This document shows, piece after piece, positions 25,819-34,753 of a stretch of 64,000 nt of DNA. Source of the DNA: Heyndrickxia oleronia (lineage in GTDB: Bacteria; Bacillota; Bacilli; Bacillales; Bacillaceae_C); assembly GCF_017809215.1 (NCBI RefSeq), contig NZ_CP065424.1, positions 1,448,001 to 1,512,000 of the forward strand, given 5' to 3'. The notes beneath the pieces were generated by a model. It was not told the DNA's origin, did no database searches, and was given only the letters and a program-made list of their open reading frames with translations. Position numbers and translations under genes: made by a program. Position 1 is the first letter of the stretch; every line of letters starts with the position of its first letter.

Positions 25819-25832
25819 TACAAATCCTATGG

Positions 25833-25865
25833 ATGCGCAGAAAAATTATCATATTATCTGCGCAT
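25833..25865 (+). terminator. Hairpin after yuiC
   Basis: ATGCGCAG/CTGCGCAT stem with long loop; weak T-run (TATTTAATTT). Confidence 0.6.
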
Positions 25866-25963
25866 TATTTAATTTCAAGAAATTCTAAATTGAATTTTAT
25901 TTTATGGCGGAATAATGTAATCATTCCTTCTTTTCGTTATAATTAGGATTGGAGGTGGAGTTA

Positions 25964-27466
25964 ATGTTTAAAATAATGAATGTAAATCCATTTGAAGAAA
26001 GCCAAGAATGTTTATTTATAGGAGTGAAAGATACACCAGAGAAATTTAATGGATTACTTGCTCAATTAGATGAGAAGTTTGAAAATGAATTAACTGAACT
26101 TGTTAAATCTGGTGATATTTCTGCGAAATCAAAAAAAATCTCTTATGTACATACCTTTAAAAAAATTGGTGCAAAACGTTTAGTATGTATTGGACTAGGA
26201 AAGGAAAAAGAATTAACATTTGATGTGTTAAAAGAAGCTTTTGGTAAGGCCTTTAAAAAGGTCCATGCAAATGGGATTCAATCAATTTCAATTGCGTTAG
26301 ATACATTTTTTACTGATTCTATTTCATATGATGATGTTGCTACTGCTCTAAGTGAGGCATTCGCTCTTTCTACATATGAGTTTATTGGATATAAGAAAAA
26401 ATCGAATGAACCAGAGAAAAGAATAGAAGAAGTGAAAATAATAAGCGAAGCGGATCAAGGGGAAATAGAGGCTGCTGTAACGGTTGGTTACGCATATGGA
26501 AAAGCTACCAATTCGGCACGTACACTAGTTAATTTACCTGGGAATATGCTTACAGCGACTGATTTGGCAAATTATGCAGAGGAACTTGGCAAGAAATATG
26601 AGTTCGAGGTAGAGATTCTTGAAAAAGAAGAAATGGAAAAATTGGGTATGGGCGCACTTCTAGCCGTTAATCAAGGTTCCAATGAGCCACCTAAAATGAT
26701 TGTATTGAAATATCAAGGTAAAGAACAGTGGGAGGATGTAATCGCTTTAGTTGGAAAAGGAATTACTTTTGATACTGGTGGCTATTCCTTAAAAACAAAA
26801 ACAGGGATCGTTGGGATGAAGACAGATATGGGGGGAGCAGCCGCAGTTTTAGGTGCGATGGAAGTTATCGGTGAGTTAAGACCTGAGCAGAATGTAGTAG
26901 CTGTCATCCCATCAACTGACAACATGATTAGTGGTTCAGCATTTAAGCCAGATGATGTGATTACTTCGATGAGTGGTAAAACGATTGAAGTATTAAACAC
27001 GGATGCAGAGGGCCGTTTAGCATTAGCAGATGCAGTTACATATGCAAAGCATCATGGTGCAAATTACATTGTGGATGTTGCAACACTTACAGGTGGAGTA
27101 ATTACTGCATTAGGATTAGATAAAACAGGTGCTATTACGAATCATGAAGCCTTCTTTGAACAGGTACTTGAAGCTTCTCATGAATCTGGTGAATTTATTT
27201 GGCGTCTTCCATTAACTGAAAATGATAAAAAGCGTGTTCGTGGAAGTAAAATTGCAGACCTAAACAATTCTCCAGGCAGTGAGGGACACGCGATCATGGG
27301 TGGAGCATTTATTGGAGAATTTGCTGAAGAGACACCGTGGGTACACTTAGATATCGCAGGAACAGCTGATACCAATAAAGAACATGATCTTGGTCCTGCT
27401 GGTGCAACAGGTGTAATGGTTCGCACATTAGCCTTATTAGTCGAAAGATTTGAGCCAATAAAATAA
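25964..27466 (+). CDS. pepA: Leucyl aminopeptidase PepA (M17)
   Basis: 500 aa from ATG 25964 (GGAGGTG upstream), exactly the usual family length. The C-terminal catalytic domain carries [14 protein letters not shown] (metal-binding Lys and Asp), the M17 signature NTDAEGRL and a conserved GGAFIGEF; the N-terminal macro-like domain covers residues about 1-160. Cytoplasmic hexameric zinc or manganese exopeptidase that removes N-terminal Leu and other residues. Corresponds to yuiE of the B. subtilis locus. Confidence 0.96.
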   Translation: MFKIMNVNPFEESQECLFIGVKDTPEKFNGLLAQLDEKFENELTELVKSGDISAKSKKISYVHTFKKIGAKRLVCIGLGKEKELTFDVLKEAFGKAFKKVHANGIQSISIALDTFFTDSISYDDVATALSEAFALSTYEFIGYKKKSNEPEKRIEEVKIISEADQGEIEAAVTVGYAYGKATNSARTLVNLPGNMLTATDLANYAEELGKKYEFEVEILEKEEMEKLGMGALLAVNQGSNEPPKMIVLKYQGKEQWEDVIALVGKGITFDTGGYSLKTKTGIVGMKTDMGGAAAVLGAMEVIGELRPEQNVVAVIPSTDNMISGSAFKPDDVITSMSGKTIEVLNTDAEGRLALADAVTYAKHHGANYIVDVATLTGGVITALGLDKTGAITNHEAFFEQVLEASHESGEFIWRLPLTENDKKRVRGSKIADLNNSPGSEGHAIMGGAFIGEFAEETPWVHLDIAGTADTNKEHDLGPAGATGVMVRTLALLVERFEPIK

Positions 27467-27476
27467 TAAAAAAAGA

Positions 27477-27503
27477 AAAAGAATCGAATGAATCGATTCT
27501 TTT
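27477..27503 (+). terminator. Terminator after pepA
   Basis: AAAAGAATCGA/TCGATTCTTTT stem with a 5-nt loop. Confidence 0.85.
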
Positions 27504-27593
27504 CTTCGTTTTTGTTATATTTGCCTAGGCCATTCGCCTCCTTATTGCATAGAAAGATAAAGAGTGTCTTTTTATAAAGGAGGTATACCCTAA

Positions 27594-27803
27594 ATGTATT
27601 ATTATCGTCATGTACCTGTACCAAATCAATCAAGACAGTTCTTTCCTTTTCTTTTCGGTGCTCCACTACTAGGAGGATTCGTCGGAGGCCTATTGGGAAG
27701 CGCACTAGTTAGACCGAGACCATATCCGTATCCACCACCATATGGCCCTTATCCGTATGGTCCTTATGGGGGAGGATATGGACCGGGACCATATGGATAT
27801 TAA
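27594..27803 (+). CDS. 69-aa Tyr/Pro/Gly-rich protein, possible spore coat component
   Basis: 69 aa, AAAGGAGG before ATG. N-terminal YYYRHVPVP, a hydrophobic glycine segment (GAPLLGGFVGGLLGSALV, possibly membrane-embedding), then a tail of PYP/PYG units ending in YGPGPYGY. Composition resembles small tyrosine-rich coat proteins and the glycine-zipper peptides of Bacillus. The convergent neighbour is also Tyr/Pro-rich at its N-terminus. Assignment to the coat is an inference from composition only. Confidence 0.7.
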   Translation: MYYYRHVPVPNQSRQFFPFLFGAPLLGGFVGGLLGSALVRPRPYPYPPPYGPYPYGPYGGGYGPGPYGY

Positions 27804-27812
27804 TGAATAAAT

Positions 27813-27835
27813 AGAGGGAGAAGTGTTCTCCCTCT
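27813..27835. terminator. Convergent terminator
   Basis: AGAGGGAGAA/TTCTCCCTCT stem with a 3-nt loop between two convergent genes. Confidence 0.85.
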
Positions 27836-27836
27836 T

Positions 27837-28220
27837 CTATTCAGCCCAGCGAATTTTTAGTTGCAGCAAACAGCAATTGGAGGCATCTTTGCTATTTGCG
27901 AAATTTAACACAAGCCCACTAGGTGTGAAACGAACGTCGGGTTTTGTTGATAATCCAATTTGATATAACATATTTTTCACTTCATTTAATTTGGATTCTT
28001 GTGCTAGTGTCATTAAACGCTTTGAAAAATCAAATGATTTCGATATATGAGTTGTAATCTTTTCTGCATCTTTTAATATTGGTATCATTTTATTCGCTGA
28101 ATCAATAAATCTTTGTGGGGTGACGGGCTGGTATTGGCGATAAGGGTAATGATATGGATAAGGATAGTGAAGGTATGGGTTTGGGGAACGTATATAATTA
28201 TTAGGATGATCCTTATTCAC
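27837..28220 (-). CDS. Unknown protein with Tyr/Pro-rich N-terminus
   Basis: 127 aa from GTG 28220. Residues 1-33 are Tyr/Pro/His-rich (HYPYPYHYPYRQYQ), the rest is a compact domain with helices (FIDSANKMIPILKDAEKIT, SFDFSKRLMTLAQ) and strands (DVRFTPSGLVLNFA). Looks like a YppG-like or other coat-associated protein but I do not recognise it. The stop codon abuts the shared terminator. Confidence 0.65.
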   Translation of the reverse strand: MNKDHPNNYIRSPNPYLHYPYPYHYPYRQYQPVTPQRFIDSANKMIPILKDAEKITTHISKSFDFSKRLMTLAQESKLNEVKNMLYQIGLSTKPDVRFTPSGLVLNFANSKDASNCCLLQLKIRWAE

Positions 28221-28323
28221 GGCAATCTATCCTTTCAACTATAAATAATGGTCTTTCTTAACCACATTATGCGGTAAACTACATATATATGAAATACAAT
28301 TTCATTGTTAATGATAAATTTTA

Positions 28324-28514
28324 AAGACAGTTTTCGTAAAGTCTGTTGTGTCTGTAAAAGCCCAACTGCCGGCTTTTACTCCTAACAAATGTTTCAGTGG
28401 TTCTTATTGAGTTTGTAGCTCTTTTCTCTGTAATATGCAAGACGTCATTCCTCAATCAAATTTATTAGTTAAATTCACATAAATAAGTAACAATATTTGA
28501 GAAAAGAGCTTTTA
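28324..28514 (-). repeat. Dispersed palindromic repeat, long form
   Basis: Runs from AAGACAGTTTTCG through TGTAAAAGCCCAACTGCCGG and TAGCTCTTTTCTC to TTGAGAAAAGAGCTTTT. Same layout as 54296-54488 read on the opposite strand. It fills most of the gene-free stretch 28221-28572. Confidence 0.75.
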
Positions 28515-28572
28515 AAAAGAAGGATTCCTAAGATTATATCTTGAATATTAGAAAAAGTGAGGGGGGATTCAT

Positions 28573-28956
28573 ATGGAATTAAAAAACACACTTATAGCAG
28601 CTCTCGGAATGGAATTTCTTGAAGTTGGTCAAGGGAAAGTAATTGCTACGATGCCCGTTGATGAGCGTACGCGACAGCCGTTCGGTTATTTACATGGCGG
28701 AGCTTCTGTTGCTCTTGCGGAGACAGTAGCAAGTGTAGGTGCTGCGGCTATTATCGATTCAGAAAAAGAAATATGCTTTGGACTTGAAATTAATGCAAAT
28801 CATATTCGGTCAAAACGAGATGGGATAGTTACTGCAACAGCAGAAGTCGTTCATCAGGGGAAAAGTACTCAAGTTTGGGACATTAAAATTAGAGACGAAG
28901 AGGAGCAACTCATTTGTATGTCTAGATGCACAATGGCAGTTGTACCAAAAAAATAA
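28573..28956 (+). CDS. yuxO: YuxO, PaaI-type hotdog-fold thioesterase
   Basis: 127 aa, GAGGGGGG before ATG. Nearly the whole hotdog core is recognisable: MPVDERTRQPFGYLHGGASV, where the HGG turn holds the catalytic site, ALAETVAS, and FGLEINANHIRS; the ending CMSRCTMAVV matches the YuxO branch. These enzymes hydrolyse aromatic or acyl-CoA thioesters in the cytoplasm. In B. subtilis yuxO follows comA; here comA is absent from the neighbourhood. Confidence 0.9.
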   Translation: MELKNTLIAALGMEFLEVGQGKVIATMPVDERTRQPFGYLHGGASVALAETVASVGAAAIIDSEKEICFGLEINANHIRSKRDGIVTATAEVVHQGKSTQVWDIKIRDEEEQLICMSRCTMAVVPKK

Positions 28957-29068
28957 GGTATATTCATTTAATAATGAATATTTCTCTCTTTTTTTCTTTA
29001 AATAAAATATATAATAACCATCATTTTATACTGCATAATAATATTGTTATGGTTGAAATACAAAAAAA

Positions 29069-29093
29069 AGAGGGGGCACATCGTGTCCCCTCT
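29069..29093. terminator. Convergent terminator
   Basis: AGAGGGG/CCCCTCT with CACA/TGTG inner pairs and one bulged G, A-run on the left. Confidence 0.85.
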
Positions 29094-29102
29094 GTAAATA
29101 TA

Positions 29103-30320
29103 TTAATAGCTTTCCTTAAACTGACGATGGTCATGCTTAATACTATACAAAAGAATACCAAATGCAAGGATAAATAAGGCACTTGTCACATAAAAAACGG
29201 AGGATATACCGCTATACCCTGAAACTATTCCACCTAAGACAGGCCCCACTACATTTCCTAAAAAGCGAAAGCTCTGATTATATCCAAGAACTTCACCCTG
29301 CATTTCAAGAGGTGCTTCTCTACGAATAAAGGCCGTAATACTTGGGAGCATACCACCAATGGCCATACCGAATAGGAATCTAAAAATAACGAGCTGCCAT
29401 AATTGTTGGGCTAGAGCTTGTGGAATAATAAATATAGCTGCAAGTAAAAGTAAACACATTAGTACTTTTTCGTGTCCGATACGATCTCCTAGTTTCCCCC
29501 ATTGACGAGTCATTAATAAATTTCCAAACCCTGTTGCAGAAAATGCCATTCCGGCTAGTAAGGCCACACTTCCAGCACTGCTTAATTGACTGACATAAAG
29601 AGCAAGTAACGGTTGGATACTAAAATTAGCTACTTGGATAAGTAATGCAATAATCATTACAGTGATTAATATTCTGTGATTAAAAATTCGTTTAATCACA
29701 TCTTTTCTGCTAAATGTTTTTTCTTGTGCGGAAGATGTTTGTTTACGCTTTTCTACGATACCAAATAATACTCCTGTTGTTGCGATAGCAATTGAAATGG
29801 AAGTAATTATGAATGTATATTTAAAACCAAACGTATCTGCCATTGCACCGCCGATGAGCGGACCAAATAAAGTTCCCGAAACGGTTCCCATTTGTAAGGT
29901 ACCTAAAGTCTTTCCTGCACTTTCCTTTGGTGTTTGAGCAGATATTAAAGCAATGGAGGTAGGAATAAATCCTGTAACAATCCCCATCATAATCCTTAAA
30001 ATGAATAGTCCAATGACATGATGGACCATTCCCATGAAAAAAATACTTGCTGCAATCCCATATCCAGTAATCAATAGGATCGGTTTAAACCCATAACGAT
30101 CTCCAAATCTTCCCCAAACAGGTGAAATGAAAAAAGCCACCAAAAAGGTCACTCCAAATACAAATCCTGCCCATCTTTGGACGTATTCATCATTAAAATG
30201 CCCAAATGATTCAATATACAATGAAAGGAATGGCATGATCATTGTTGTACTTGCTCCAACTAAAAAATTACAAAACCACATTATTACTAAGTTGCGCTTT
30301 TCAATACTGATAAAAGACAC
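29103..30320 (-). CDS. MFS drug-efflux type transporter
   Basis: 405 aa, about twelve membrane segments. Motif A-like WGRFGDRYGFKP (loop 2-3) and GKLGDRIGHEK (loop 8-9), plus TPKESAGKTLGTLQMGTVSGTLFGPLIGG in helix 5, the drug:H+ antiporter pattern. The GTG at 30320 overlaps its only nearby site GAAGGTG, so the true start may be a few codons further in. In B. subtilis the MFS gene yuxJ lies near kapB, so this may be YuxJ; I leave the symbol empty. Confidence 0.85.
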   Translation of the reverse strand: MSFISIEKRNLVIMWFCNFLVGASTTMIMPFLSLYIESFGHFNDEYVQRWAGFVFGVTFLVAFFISPVWGRFGDRYGFKPILLITGYGIAASIFFMGMVHHVIGLFILRIMMGIVTGFIPTSIALISAQTPKESAGKTLGTLQMGTVSGTLFGPLIGGAMADTFGFKYTFIITSISIAIATTGVLFGIVEKRKQTSSAQEKTFSRKDVIKRIFNHRILITVMIIALLIQVANFSIQPLLALYVSQLSSAGSVALLAGMAFSATGFGNLLMTRQWGKLGDRIGHEKVLMCLLLLAAIFIIPQALAQQLWQLVIFRFLFGMAIGGMLPSITAFIRREAPLEMQGEVLGYNQSFRFLGNVVGPVLGGIVSGYSGISSVFYVTSALFILAFGILLYSIKHDHRQFKESY

Positions 30321-30531
30321 CTTCTTTGTAAATTTTTAATTCTAGATTCATAAAAAAATTAATTTCTAATTCCTATTTACAATCATATAAAAATAATTTT
30401 GTTTTACTAAAATTTAGCTTTCCTAAATATTATATTAGTTTTATAAAAAAATACAACTTAGAAGTTTGCCCTTTTATCTAATGAAAACGTTTAAAATTCA
30501 GGAGTTTATTTACTTTTAGCGCATTAAAAAA

Positions 30532-30553
30532 GAGATGATATTTTCATCATCTC
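30532..30553 (-). terminator. Terminator of kapB
   Basis: GAGATGAT/ATCATCTC stem; on the minus strand followed by CTTTTTTAATG. Confidence 0.85.
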
Positions 30554-30567
30554 CTAGTTCATCCTTT

Positions 30568-30957
30568 TTACCACTGAATATTATACATCCAACCATATTC
30601 TTGTTGGATGTTTTTCAAACAATCAAGGCTTTTTTGAGAAAAATCATCATCACTGGTTGAAAGTTCTTGAATCATTTTATCAACTGCTTCTTTTAAAGTG
30701 GATTTATATTCTGGTACTTCACCCTCATACGGTTTAACCATTTTTAATGGTATATTCGTTTGCTCACGAAATGCCAACGCTTTTCTCTCATGAAAAAAGT
30801 CTACATTAACTTGCTTAGGGTTGTGTAAATCTCCTTGCATTGGATGTTTTAATACAGCTAGAGTTCGAACAACATAATGATCCGGATATATGGCAGTTAT
30901 TTCTCCAATGTATTTTCCTGTTTTGTTGAAAAATGTGACCGTTTGTTCTAGTTCCAC
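30568..30957 (-). CDS. kapB: Kinase-associated protein B (KapB)
   Basis: 129 aa from GTG 30957, with GGGAGGA 6 nt upstream, matching the known family length. Starts as a beta-barrel (TVTFFNKTGKYIGEITAIYPDHYVVRTLAVLKHP) and ends in a helical region (LKEAVDKMIQEL). In B. subtilis KapB influences the KinB branch of the phosphorelay that starts sporulation. kapD, its usual partner, is not present beside it. Confidence 0.9.
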   Translation of the reverse strand: MELEQTVTFFNKTGKYIGEITAIYPDHYVVRTLAVLKHPMQGDLHNPKQVNVDFFHERKALAFREQTNIPLKMVKPYEGEVPEYKSTLKEAVDKMIQELSTSDDDFSQKSLDCLKNIQQEYGWMYNIQW

Positions 30958-31123
30958 GTTTATTCCTCCCATTTACTACTATCTATCTATATATATTATA
31001 AGGTACAAGATCAAAAAAGAAAAATGATAGATCATAAAGACAGGTAAAAAGTTGCGCGCTCCTATAGGAATTTAGTAAAGTAGTTGAGAAAGTATTAAAA
31101 GATACATAAAGGAGATAGTGATA

Positions 31124-31717
31124 ATGACATATCCTCAATTAACAAAAGAAGTAATGGATAATGAAAGACTTATCGAAATGCAGACAAATATGGGAAATAT
31201 TAAAATAAAGTTGTTTCCAGAGCACGCACCTAAGGCTGTAGAAAACTTCATTAAGCATAGTCAAGATGGATATTACGATGGAGTAATTTTTCACCGTGTT
31301 ATTAATGGGTTTATGATCCAAGGTGGAGATCCATTAGGTAATGGTACAGGTGGTCAAAGTATCTATGGTGGTTCTTTTGAAGATGAATTTTCAAGAGAAT
31401 TATTCAATTTCCGTGGTGCTTTATCAATGGCAAACGCAGGTCCAAATACGAATGGTAGTCAATTTTTTATCGTACAAAGTGTAGCAGTTGATCCAAGAAT
31501 GTTAAAACAAATGGAGCAGGCAGGCTACCCAGAAGAAGCGATAAAAGCATATGAAGACTTAGGTGGTACTCCTCACTTAGATTTCCGTCATACTGTATTC
31601 GGACATGTGGTTGAGGGAATGGATGTTGTTGATAAGATTGCAGAAGTAAAAACGGATATGCAAGATCGTCCAGTGCAATTTGATGTCGTGATTGAAAAAA
31701 TTAATGTATTAAAATAA
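31124..31717 (+). CDS. ppiB: Peptidyl-prolyl cis-trans isomerase PpiB (cyclophilin)
   Basis: 197 aa from ATG 31124 (AAAGGAG upstream). Cyclophilin catalytic core: VIFHRVINGFMIQGGDP with the active-site Arg, GALSMANAGPNTNGSQFFI, and HTVFGHVVEGMDVVD. An insertion of about 25 aa after residue 120 (DPRMLKQMEQAGYPEEAIKAYEDLGG) is typical of the Bacillus long form. Cytoplasmic folding helper. Followed by a good terminator. Confidence 0.95.
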   Translation: MTYPQLTKEVMDNERLIEMQTNMGNIKIKLFPEHAPKAVENFIKHSQDGYYDGVIFHRVINGFMIQGGDPLGNGTGGQSIYGGSFEDEFSRELFNFRGALSMANAGPNTNGSQFFIVQSVAVDPRMLKQMEQAGYPEEAIKAYEDLGGTPHLDFRHTVFGHVVEGMDVVDKIAEVKTDMQDRPVQFDVVIEKINVLK

Positions 31718-31722
31718 TAAGG

Positions 31723-31746
31723 AAAGCTGTCATAATTGACAGCTTT
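31723..31746 (+). terminator. Terminator after ppiB
   Basis: AAAGCTGTC/GACAGCTTT stem with T-run. Confidence 0.88.
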
Positions 31747-31754
31747 TTTTATTT

Positions 31755-31844
31755 GGCACTTTTCTCAATATATGAATGAAGTTATAACTAGGTGTAAAAG
31801 CGGCATTTTACTATAGCAACAAAAGGAAACAAAGGTAGCCTTTT
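31755..31844 (+). repeat. Dispersed palindromic repeat, degraded copy
   Basis: GGCACTTTTCTCAATA, GAAGTTATAACTA, GTAAAAGCGGCATTTTAC, ATAGCAACAAAA and TAGCCTTTT in the order of the long form with parts missing. The rest of 31845-31975 shows nothing recognisable. Confidence 0.5.
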
Positions 31845-31973
31845 AGGAGTAGATGCTTAATAGTGATAACTAAAATCTAGCTTCTACTGGAATATCAAAT
31901 GGAAATTTTTCCTTTACTTATCGAGCTGGTTGCGGTTTTCCTAGGTTTGTTAAGAAATTGTCAATCACTGTTA

Positions 31974-32003
31974 TTGGTTTTACCTATTTGTAATTGGTAT
32001 AAT
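31974..32003 (+). promoter_or_regulatory. Promoter for the 67-aa membrane protein
   Basis: TTGGTT, 18-bp spacer, TATAAT at 31998-32003 with an extended TGG in front. 47 bp before the gene start. Confidence 0.55.
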
Positions 32004-32049
32004 ATGAATAAATAATAAAAAGACGATATTCATGAAAGGGAGTTTTTCC

Positions 32050-32253
32050 GTGATTAACCCTTTGAATTTTTTTGTATTGAATTTATTTTTGTATTTTCCT
32101 GAGGATAAGAGAGAGTACATACCAGCATTTATCTCTTTTTCTATTTTTATGGTTTTTTGTGTGTTGACTTTCGTTTGGATTCTCAAAGTAAATAAAAAGC
32201 AATTAAAAAAAGCGAAAGAATTCGAAGAAAATTTAAAGAAAACACTGAAGTAA
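32050..32253 (+). CDS. 67-aa single-pass membrane protein
   Basis: GTG 32050 follows AAGGGAG by 7 nt; the ATG at 32032 has no ribosome site. One membrane helix (AFISFSIFMVFCVLTFVWIL) and a positively charged coiled C-terminal tail (KKQLKKAKEFEENLKKTL), so probably N-out with the tail inside. Not recognised. Has its own promoter and terminator. Confidence 0.65.
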   Translation: MINPLNFFVLNLFLYFPEDKREYIPAFISFSIFMVFCVLTFVWILKVNKKQLKKAKEFEENLKKTLK

Positions 32254-32259
32254 TCCTTT

Positions 32260-32297
32260 AAGAGGTTATCTGATACTATACTTTCAGATAACCTCTT
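32260..32297 (+). terminator. Terminator after the 67-aa gene
   Basis: 14-bp perfect stem AAGAGGTTATCTGA/TCAGATAACCTCTT followed by TTT. Confidence 0.9.
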
Positions 32298-32359
32298 TTT
32301 CTTTGTAATAGAAAGAGACTTTCATGGCTACAATGTTTATGGACCATAGCTTTTTTTCT

Positions 32360-32465
32360 AATAGCTGATTTCGTATCGTTTGCTGCTTTTGTAAAAGCCC
32401 AACTACCGGCTTTTACCCCCAATAAAGGATTCTAGCAGTTCTTATGGAGATTGTAGCTCTTTTCT
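32360..32465 (-). repeat. Dispersed palindromic repeat, first part (split by IS110)
   Basis: AGCTGATTTCGTATCGTTTG, GTAAAAGCCCAACTACCGGC and TGTAGCTCTTTTCT. It continues at 34006 with TTTTCTCAGTAAAATGA after the insertion; TTTTCT is present on both sides. Confidence 0.75.
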
Positions 32466-32624
32466 GTGAAAATAAAACTCCGCCTTTAAGAATAATTTAT
32501 TAAGTTTAAACTTGATTAAAATTGTGCAAGCTATAAATAATTTAATTTGGGCAATAGGAAAGCAGAGCTACCGAATTTTTCGGTTTCTCGTTTAACTTTT
32601 CTGTTGTTTGTCTATAATGCTAAT

Positions 32625-33754
32625 TTAAGTTGACTCATGGTAGGGTTCCTTATTCTGAAGCATATGATAGACAATAGTTAGCATTCGATGTCCGATGGCA
32701 ACGAGTGCTTTTTTCTTTCCCCTTCTTGCAGCTAGTGACCAATATTTGATTCCTAATCTTTGATTCCGACTTCTTGAAACAGCCCACGCAGCCTCACACA
32801 ATGCAGATTTAATATGAGGATTTCCTTTAACCGTTTTAGTGTTTTTTCCTTCCAGCACTTTCGTGATTTCCGGGCGACAATCCTGCCCATGATGCAAGAT
32901 GTTTGGAGGTTGGAAATTGTCCCATATCTACTCCTATTTCCGCAATGATAACAGCTGCCGTGTCTTTCTTAATTCCCGGCATTGTAACCAGAAGCTGTAC
33001 TTCCTCCTGATAGTTGGATAAAATGACGTCGATTCTTTTCTCGATATCTGATATTAATTCTTCTAAATTAACAATGTGCATCAAGATTGCTTAATAAGAA
33101 ATAGCTGGTGATCATTTAATGTTCCAAATAGTGAGTCGGTAATCAATTGCTTTTTATGGGCCATTCTTCCATGTATCTTTTGTTCGACATCTTCTTGATC
33201 GATATAACCTTCATTCATGAGTTGTTCCAATAGTTTTCGTCCTGATACTCCAAATATATCTGAAATAACTGTGCTTAATTTGATGTTTGAGGACTCTAGT
33301 ACCTTTTGGATTCGGTTTTTTTCGGATGTCATGTGTCCAATCCATTTTTTTCTGAGGCATGAGTCAAATCTCTCAAATTTCGAAAGTCTTCGGGAGGACA
33401 AAACTTTTCTCTATTAAGCCATGTCTTAATAATTTAGCAATCCATTCAGCATCCGAAACATCTGTTTTCCTTCCAGGGACATTTTAATCCTTTGAGCATT
33501 TGCCAAAGTAATATCAAAAAAATCCTCAAGATATTGTATACAGGTTTCCAGTAGACGCCTGTACTTTCCATTGCGATGTGGGTTACTTCCTTCTCCTCAA
33601 GCCATTTAAGAAGATGAAACAGATCCTTCGTCAAAGTAGGAAATGTTTCAGTCTCCTTAATCAAGTCAGTTTCTGATTCTCCAAGAATGACACAGGCAAC
33701 TATTGTTTCCGAATGAACATCTAGGCCTGCACATCGTTTGTGCAATGTTTCCAT
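32625..33754 (-). pseudogene. IS110-family transposase (DEDD type), multiple frameshifts
   Basis: Start ATG 33754 with AAGGTGG upstream. In order: RuvC-like domain with CAGLDVH and AMESTGVYWKPVYNIL, a frameshift near 33535, KTDVSDAEWIAKLLRHG in another frame, a break near 33400 at FVLPKT, a helical middle (KNRIQKVLESSNIKL), a break near 33083, the C-terminal Tnp20 domain with LVTMPGIKKDTAAVIIAEIG and ASWAGLSPGNHESAGRKK, a break near 32900, and the end KTVKGNPHIKSALCEAAW. At least four frame changes, so no active recombinase can be made. Confidence 0.85.
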
Positions 33755-33778
33755 TTCACTCCACCTTCTGAAAATATT

Positions 33779-33942
33779 CCACAAACAGTGGAATGAATTT
33801 GAAATTAAACATTTTTCTGTTCGTAGTCATCTCTCGAAATTGAGAGAGCTAACAATGGGTTGTGCACCAAATTCATTCCAACAGTTTTCTCAACAGGGTA
33901 AGACCACCAATAAGAGCTACGTCATATACTCACTGTTTGTGG
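33779..33942 (-). ncRNA. Candidate IS110 bridge-RNA region (fossil)
   Basis: Lies in the leader just before the transposase start. An outer perfect 12-bp inverted repeat CCACAAACAGTG/CACTGTTTGTGG (33779-33790 with 33931-33942) encloses a second perfect 12-bp pair GGAATGAATTTG/CAAATTCATTCC (33790-33801 with 33868-33879) and a CTCTC/GAGAG hairpin. IS110 elements are known to encode a structured bridge RNA in this position. Confidence 0.5.
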
Positions 33943-34005
33943 TATCTACATTATGGGACAGAGAACCCATTTTCATTCTGGGTTGAGAGCGAAAGATCAT
34001 GAAAG

Positions 34006-34104
34006 TTTTCTCAGTAAAATGAGACGTGTAGCGATCCTCAGTTGCTATTTATTAGTTATAATTTTACCTAAATATAGCAACAATGTTTGAGAAAAGAGCT
34101 TTTC
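34006..34104 (-). repeat. Dispersed palindromic repeat, second part (split by IS110)
   Basis: TTTTCTCAGTAAAATGA, CGTGTAGCGATCCTCAG and ATAGCAACAATGTTTGAGAA, ending at AAAAGAGCTTTT. Complements the part at 32360-32465. Confidence 0.75.
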
Positions 34105-34190
34105 ATATAGATAAAGTTGAATCGAAGTGATGAATTCGAGTTAGTCTAATAGAAAAGAGCCTTGGCTAATAAATATTGGAGGTTTTTTGG

Positions 34191-34700
34191 ATGAAGTTGC
34201 TTTCAGTTCTATTTACAACTGTATTTTTGAGTACGGGTACACTAGGTAATCCGATAGAGGCAGATGTTGAAATGAAAAATACTTCCGGTGAGACGATTGG
34301 AATGATCCATTTACAAGAGAGTTCCAAGGGTGTAAAGCTTCAAATGGATTTAAAGGGAATATCTCCGGGAGAGCATGCCATCCATATTCATGAAATAGGG
34401 AGTTGTACTGCACCTGACTTTACTTCTGCTGGGGGGCATTTTAATCCAATGAATAAGGAGCATGGCCTCCTTAATAATAAAGGAGCTCACGCTGGTGACT
34501 TACCAAATATCACAGTTAAGACTGATGGAAAAGTTAGTACAGAAATACTGTCCGATCAAATAACACTTCATAATGGAAAAAACTCCTTATTGAAAAAAGA
34601 GGGGACGTCCATTGTTATTCATCAAATGAAAGATGATGGAAAGTCCCAACCAGCAGGTAATGCAGGGGATAGAATCGCTTGTGGTGTAATAAAAAAATAG
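34191..34700 (+). CDS. sodC: Secreted Cu-Zn superoxide dismutase family protein
   Basis: 169 aa from ATG 34191 (GGAGG 8 nt upstream). Signal peptide about residues 1-20 (no lipobox). Unlike the copper-less B. subtilis YojM, all metal ligands seem present: HIHEIG (two copper His), GGHFNP (bridging His), KEHG and HAGDLPN (zinc His, His, Asp) and the late copper His in VIHQMKDD; the disulfide cysteines are in IGSCTAP and IACGVI. It therefore should be able to dismutate superoxide outside the membrane. Confidence 0.88.
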   Translation: MKLLSVLFTTVFLSTGTLGNPIEADVEMKNTSGETIGMIHLQESSKGVKLQMDLKGISPGEHAIHIHEIGSCTAPDFTSAGGHFNPMNKEHGLLNNKGAHAGDLPNITVKTDGKVSTEILSDQITLHNGKNSLLKKEGTSIVIHQMKDDGKSQPAGNAGDRIACGVIKK

Positions 34701-34706
34701 TTAAAG

Positions 34707-34742
34707 GGAGGCAATCCCCTACTTTGATGGAATATTGCCTCC
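34707..34742. terminator. Convergent terminator between sodC and patB
   Basis: GGAGGCAAT/ATTGCCTCC stem. Confidence 0.8.
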
Positions 34743-34753
34743 AGATTCGTTCA

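Larger units (their letters stand above)
32466..34005 (-). mobile_element. Decayed IS110-family insertion sequence
   Basis: About 1.54 kb. Boundaries are set by comparing the two halves of the interrupted repeat with intact copies (for example 54296-54488). Contains a transposase gene with several frameshifts, a 250-bp leader with strong secondary structure and a 160-bp trailing region. No terminal inverted repeats are seen, as is usual for this family. Confidence 0.75.
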
